From positions 1 to 8,873 of the forward strand of contig JAGQRL010000078.1 in assembly GCA_020425485.1 (NCBI GenBank): DNA of 8,873 bases, given 5' to 3'. This DNA comes from Rhodospirillaceae bacterium. Lineage in GTDB: Bacteria > Pseudomonadota > Alphaproteobacteria > DSM-16000 > Inquilinaceae. Shown piece after piece: positions 6,723-8,873 of this stretch. The position numbers and the translations under genes are program-made. Within the stretch, counting starts at the first letter, position 1; each line of letters starts with the position of its first letter. The notes under the pieces were generated by a model. That model ran no database searches, was not told the DNA's origin, and saw only the letters and a program-made list of their open reading frames with translations.

Positions 6723-7088
6723 ATGGCGACGGACGCACCAACCGCGATCAACCTGGCGGAAAAGCTTGCCAGCTTCGCCGAGCACTGGTCGCCGAAGATC
6801 GTCGGCACCTTCAACGGCCACGACATCATGGTGGTGAAGGTGAAGGGCGAGTTCGTGTGGCATTCCCACCCCGATACCGACGACTTCTTCCTGGTGCTGG
6901 ACGGCCGGCTAACCATCCAAACGGAACACGGCGACGTGGAGCTGGGGCCGGGCGAGCTGTTCGTGGTGCCCCAAGGGGTGCAGCACCGCCCGGTGGCGGC
7001 CGAAGAGGCGCATATCCTGCTGATCGAACCCCACGGCACCCCCAACACCGGGGATCCCGCCACGGCGGTGGCCAAGCCGCGGATCTAG
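6723..7088 (+). CDS. Small single-domain cupin protein
   Basis: This 121-residue cytoplasmic protein has one conserved beta-barrel cupin domain. Motif 1 is GEFVWHSHPDTDDFFLVLDG (residues 42-61), with metal-ligand candidates H47 and H49; the usual glutamate falls at D54, a Glu-to-Asp change. Motif 2 is GELFVVPQGVQHRP (77-90), with H88. The C-terminus IEPHGTPNTGD matches mannose-6-phosphate-isomerase-like small cupins. The function is unknown in this family; such proteins may bind a metal and a small ligand. The ATG at 6723 was chosen because the domain begins soon after it and GGAG lies at 6708-6711; an open frame upstream overlaps qor and is read-through. It is the last gene of the likely operon, 35 bp after qor. 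Its TAG stop is the first three bases of the repeat at 7086-7192, so that repeat may set the C-terminal end. Confidence 0.9.
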   Translation: MATDAPTAINLAEKLASFAEHWSPKIVGTFNGHDIMVVKVKGEFVWHSHPDTDDFFLVLDGRLTIQTEHGDVELGPGELFVVPQGVQHRPVAAEEAHILLIEPHGTPNTGDPATAVAKPRI

Positions 7089-7192
7089 AGTGTTTTCGCC
7101 TTCGGCGGGATCGGTTCCGGCCCACACCCGGCCCGCCCGGCCACCCAACGACAGTCTGCTTGATTGGGCGGCCGGGTGGGGGTGTGGGCCGG
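7086..7192 (+). repeat. Hairpin-forming dispersed repeat, copy 2 (3' end of the cupin gene)
   Basis: The head (TAGAG ... CGGTTCCGG, 7086-7120) matches copy 1 at 29 of 35 positions. The long inverted repeat that follows has perfect 13-bp outer arms CCGGCCCACACCC (7117-7129) and GGGTGTGGGCCGG (7180-7192). Inner arms CCCGGCC (7136-7142) with GGCCGGG (7170-7176), and CCCAA (7144-7148) with TTGGG (7164-7168), leave a 15-nt loop. The first three bases are the cupin stop codon. The RNA would end the operon with a strong hairpin, but no T-tract follows, so it is not a standard intrinsic terminator; it could protect the 3' end or slow polymerase. The loop-side ACCCAA motif also occurs in copy 1. Confidence 0.75.
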
Positions 7193-7217
7193 CGCCGCCA
7201 CATACCTTATTGATCTT

Positions 7218-7250
7218 AAAAAGAAAACCGCGGCCAGATCCTGGCCGCGG
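7218..7250 (-). terminator. Intrinsic terminator of the OmpA-family lipoprotein gene
   Basis: This is a perfect 10-bp inverted repeat, CCGCGGCCAG (7228-7237) and CTGGCCGCGG (7241-7250), with a 3-nt loop. On the minus strand the hairpin is directly followed by TTTTCTTTTT (7227-7218), the T-tract of a rho-independent terminator. It lies 63 bp downstream of the lipoprotein stop codon, the right place to end that transcript. On the plus strand the tail is CTTCCTTTC, a poorer tract, so action on the opposing operon would be weaker. Confidence 0.9.
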
Positions 7251-7313
7251 CTTCCTTTCAAGTCCTGCATCCCTCCGCCGGCACCAAGGCCCGCGGACGA
7301 ACGCGCCGGCCGA

Positions 7314-7949
7314 TCAGGTGAACGGACGGATCACCATTTCCACGCGGCGGTTGGCCTGGCGGCCCTGCGGCGTGTTGTTGTCGGCGATCGGCCGGGTTTC
7401 GCCGTAGCCGACCGTGAAGATACGCGCCGGCAGCACGCCCTGCTGGACCAGGTAGTTGCCGACGGACCGGGCGCGCTCCTCGGAGAGCTGCTGGTTAAAC
7501 CCGGCATCGCCGACGCTGTCGGTGTGGCCGGCCACTTCGATCAGCGTCTGCGGATACTGGTTCAGGGTGGCGGCGATCTGGTTGAGCGTGCCGTAGAACT
7601 GCGGCGAGATCTGCGCGGACCCGGTCTGGAAGGTCACGCCGCCCGGCATGTTCAGCAGCAGCACGTCGCCCTGGCGCTGCACGTCCACCTGGCTGCCCTG
7701 CAGGTTCTGGCGCAGCGTGGCTTCCTGCTGGTCGAAATAGTTGCCGATGGCGCCGCCGGCCAGGGCGCCGATGCCGGCGCCGATGAGGGCGTTGCGGGTG
7801 TCATTGCCGCCCGCCAGCGTTCCCAGGGCCGCACCACCCAGCGCGCCGAGGCCGGCTCCCGCCAAAGTGTTCTGTCCCGGGCTCTGGCAACCTTGGATCG
7901 CCAGGGCGGCACACACCAGGGCGGCCGCAGTGGTGGTGGTCTTGTTCAT
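7314..7949 (-). CDS. OmpA-family outer-membrane lipoprotein with glycine zipper (YiaD-like)
   Basis: This 211-residue envelope protein has an N-terminal lipoprotein signal: basic start MNKTTTT, hydrophobic stretch and lipobox AIQGC with lipidated C21. Glutamine at +2 (not Asp) predicts outer-membrane sorting. Residues about 30-70 form a glycine-zipper segment (GAGLGALGGAALGTLAGG, GAGIGALAGGAIG), likely membrane-associated. The C-terminal OmpA/Pal domain (about 90-210) has GVTFQTGSAQISP, GHTDSVGDAGFNQQLSEERA with the peptidoglycan-contact D144 and R161, and RIFTVGYGETRPIADNNTPQ followed by RQANRRVEM. It probably tethers the outer membrane to peptidoglycan. The ATG at 7949 has GGGGGAG close upstream (7953-7959). 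It is probably its own transcription unit: 177 bp separate it from the permease gene and a strong terminator follows. Confidence 0.95.
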   Translation of the reverse strand: MNKTTTTAAALVCAALAIQGCQSPGQNTLAGAGLGALGGAALGTLAGGNDTRNALIGAGIGALAGGAIGNYFDQQEATLRQNLQGSQVDVQRQGDVLLLNMPGGVTFQTGSAQISPQFYGTLNQIAATLNQYPQTLIEVAGHTDSVGDAGFNQQLSEERARSVGNYLVQQGVLPARIFTVGYGETRPIADNNTPQGRQANRRVEMVIRPFT

Positions 7950-8013
7950 TGTCTCCCCCGTCTCGCTGTGAAGTCGGAAATGCGTGAGGTCTGGATTGCG
8001 TCACTCAGGTGTC

Positions 8014-8042
8014 ATTGGGCTTGGGAACCCCGTGGCCGTCAA
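8014..8042 (-). promoter_or_regulatory. Weak candidate promoter for the lipoprotein gene
   Basis: On the minus strand TTGACG (8042-8037) resembles a -35 element, with CCCAAT (8019-8014) 17 bp downstream as a poor -10. TTGACG also falls in the loop of a perfect hairpin GTGGCC-TTGAC-GGCCAC, so the match may be chance. The surrounding 177-bp gap (7950-8126) holds no gene that I can support, though it has two copies of CGCTACTC (8112-8119 and 8125-8132), one covering the permease stop codon. Confidence 0.2.
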
Positions 8043-8126
8043 GGCCACCGCAGGTCCCGCGTCCAAAGGCGGCGTGCCGGGTTGAACGCTCCGCGGCCGC
8101 CAAGGTTCCGTCGCTACTCCCTTGCG

Positions 8127-8873
8127 CTACTCGCCTTGCTGAAGCAGCGCGCCCTGGCGGCGTGCCGTGTGGAACGACACCAGGAACACCGCACCGCCCA
8201 GCGCCAGATAGGCGATATTCAGACCGATTGCGGCGAGGAGATGGCCCCACGCCATGCCGTGGCCGAAGAGGACGGAGCGCATGCCTTCGAACACATGGGC
8301 CGGCGGCAGGGCATAGGCGAGCCACTGCAGCGCCGTGGGCAGCACGTCGACCGGGTAGTAGATCGCGCTGATCGGCGCGAACAGGAACACGATCAGCCAG
8401 GCCAGGCTTTCCGCACCCAGCCCCAGCAGCAGGATCAGGGCGGTGATGATCAGCCCCATCCACCAGCCGGTGACCAAGAGGCAGGCGAAGAACCCCACCA
8501 GCGGAAAGCCGATGGAAAACACGTTCCAGCCGTAGAAGACGATGGCCAGCAGGCAGGCCGGGATGATGCCGATGAGCGTGCGCACCAGGCTCATGGTCAT
8601 CATCGCGATCAGCCATTCATGGGGGCGCAGCGGGCTGACGAACAGGTGGCCCAGGTTGCGGCTCCACAGCTCCTCCAGAAAGCACAAGGAGAAGCCGAGC
8701 TGGCCGCGGAACAGCACGTCCCACAGCAGCACGCCGGAAATCAGCACGCCGAAGGACTGGCTGACCCAACTGCTGTCGCCCACGAGGTTGAGGGTGATGA
8801 AGCCCCACAGCACCATCTGGATGGTCGGCCAGTAGGCCAGTTCCAGCAGGCGCGGCCAGGATCCCCGCAGCAG
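8127..8873 (-). CDS. ABC-2 type transporter permease, 3' part
   Basis: Inner-membrane permease subunit of an ABC exporter of the ABC-2 family. The reading frame stays open through the right edge: 19 codons before the first in-window ATG at 8816 (LLRGSWPRLLELAYWPTIQ) continue the same protein, so the start lies outside and 248 codons are visible. About six membrane segments can be seen, around MVLWGFITLNL, FGVLISGVLLWDVLF, the LIAMMTMSLVRTLIGIIP stretch, VGFFACLLVTGWWMGLIITA, WLIVFLFAPISAIYYP and IGLNIAYLALGGAVFLVSF. The cytoplasmic stretch FLEELWSRNLGHLFVSPLRP is the conserved loop of this subfamily. The end HTARRQGALLQQGE is a short cytoplasmic tail. The ATP-binding partner is not downstream, so it is expected beyond the right edge. 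Substrate is not readable. Stop at 8127-8129. Confidence 0.92.
   Translation of the reverse strand: MLRGSWPRLLELAYWPTIQMVLWGFITLNLVGDSSWVSQSFGVLISGVLLWDVLFRGQLGFSLCFLEELWSRNLGHLFVSPLRPHEWLIAMMTMSLVRTLIGIIPACLLAIVFYGWNVFSIGFPLVGFFACLLVTGWWMGLIITALILLLGLGAESLAWLIVFLFAPISAIYYPVDVLPTALQWLAYALPPAHVFEGMRSVLFGHGMAWGHLLAAIGLNIAYLALGGAVFLVSFHTARRQGALLQQGE

Noticed and set aside
8005..8616. Minus-strand open frame overlapping the permease gene
   Set aside because: The permease frame has clear membrane segments and stays open to the edge; this alternative frame is His/Arg/Gly-rich without motifs.

Overview
The window is an ordinary, very GC-rich stretch of bacterial chromosome, most likely from an alphaproteobacterium of the Rhodospirillales type. 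The arguments for this are the strong G/C preference at third codon positions, a DUF6489-type small gene directly in front of mnmE (an association I know from alphaproteobacteria), and the order DUF6489-mnmE-mnmG. The genus cannot be fixed from the sequence alone. I found no phage, transposon, CRISPR array, tRNA or rRNA.

Left part (1-2757, minus strand): a small DUF6489-like gene, mnmE (complete) and mnmG (cut by the left edge) read leftward. MnmE and MnmG form the complex that installs the aminomethyl-type modification on U34 of certain tRNAs. In many alphaproteobacteria rsmG, parA and parB follow mnmG, so the replication origin region may lie beyond the left edge (inference). A 248-bp gap between mnmE and mnmG carries one copy of a hairpin-forming repeat.

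Middle (2758-7088): after a 315-bp divergent intergenic region with a GC-rich, strongly foldable leader come four closely spaced plus-strand genes. They encode a DUF255/YyaL-type thioredoxin-fold protein, an O6-alkylguanine-DNA alkyltransferase (ogt-like), an NADPH:quinone reductase (qor-like) and a small single-domain cupin. The gaps are 9, 21 and 35 bp, so they probably form one operon. Redox/electrophile handling next to alkylation repair is a plausible common theme, but this is inference.

Right part (7089-8873): the plus-strand operon ends in a second copy of the hairpin repeat. Facing it is a minus-strand OmpA-family outer-membrane lipoprotein gene with a clear intrinsic terminator. Upstream of that gene is the 3' part of an ABC-2 type transporter permease gene that runs off the right edge.

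The most interesting structure outside genes is the pair of repeats of about 105 bp at 834-937 and 7086-7192. Both have a conserved 35-bp head (29 of 35 identical) followed by a long imperfect inverted repeat whose arms have diverged while still pairing. One copy lies 12 bp upstream of the mnmG start codon; the other supplies the stop codon of the cupin gene.
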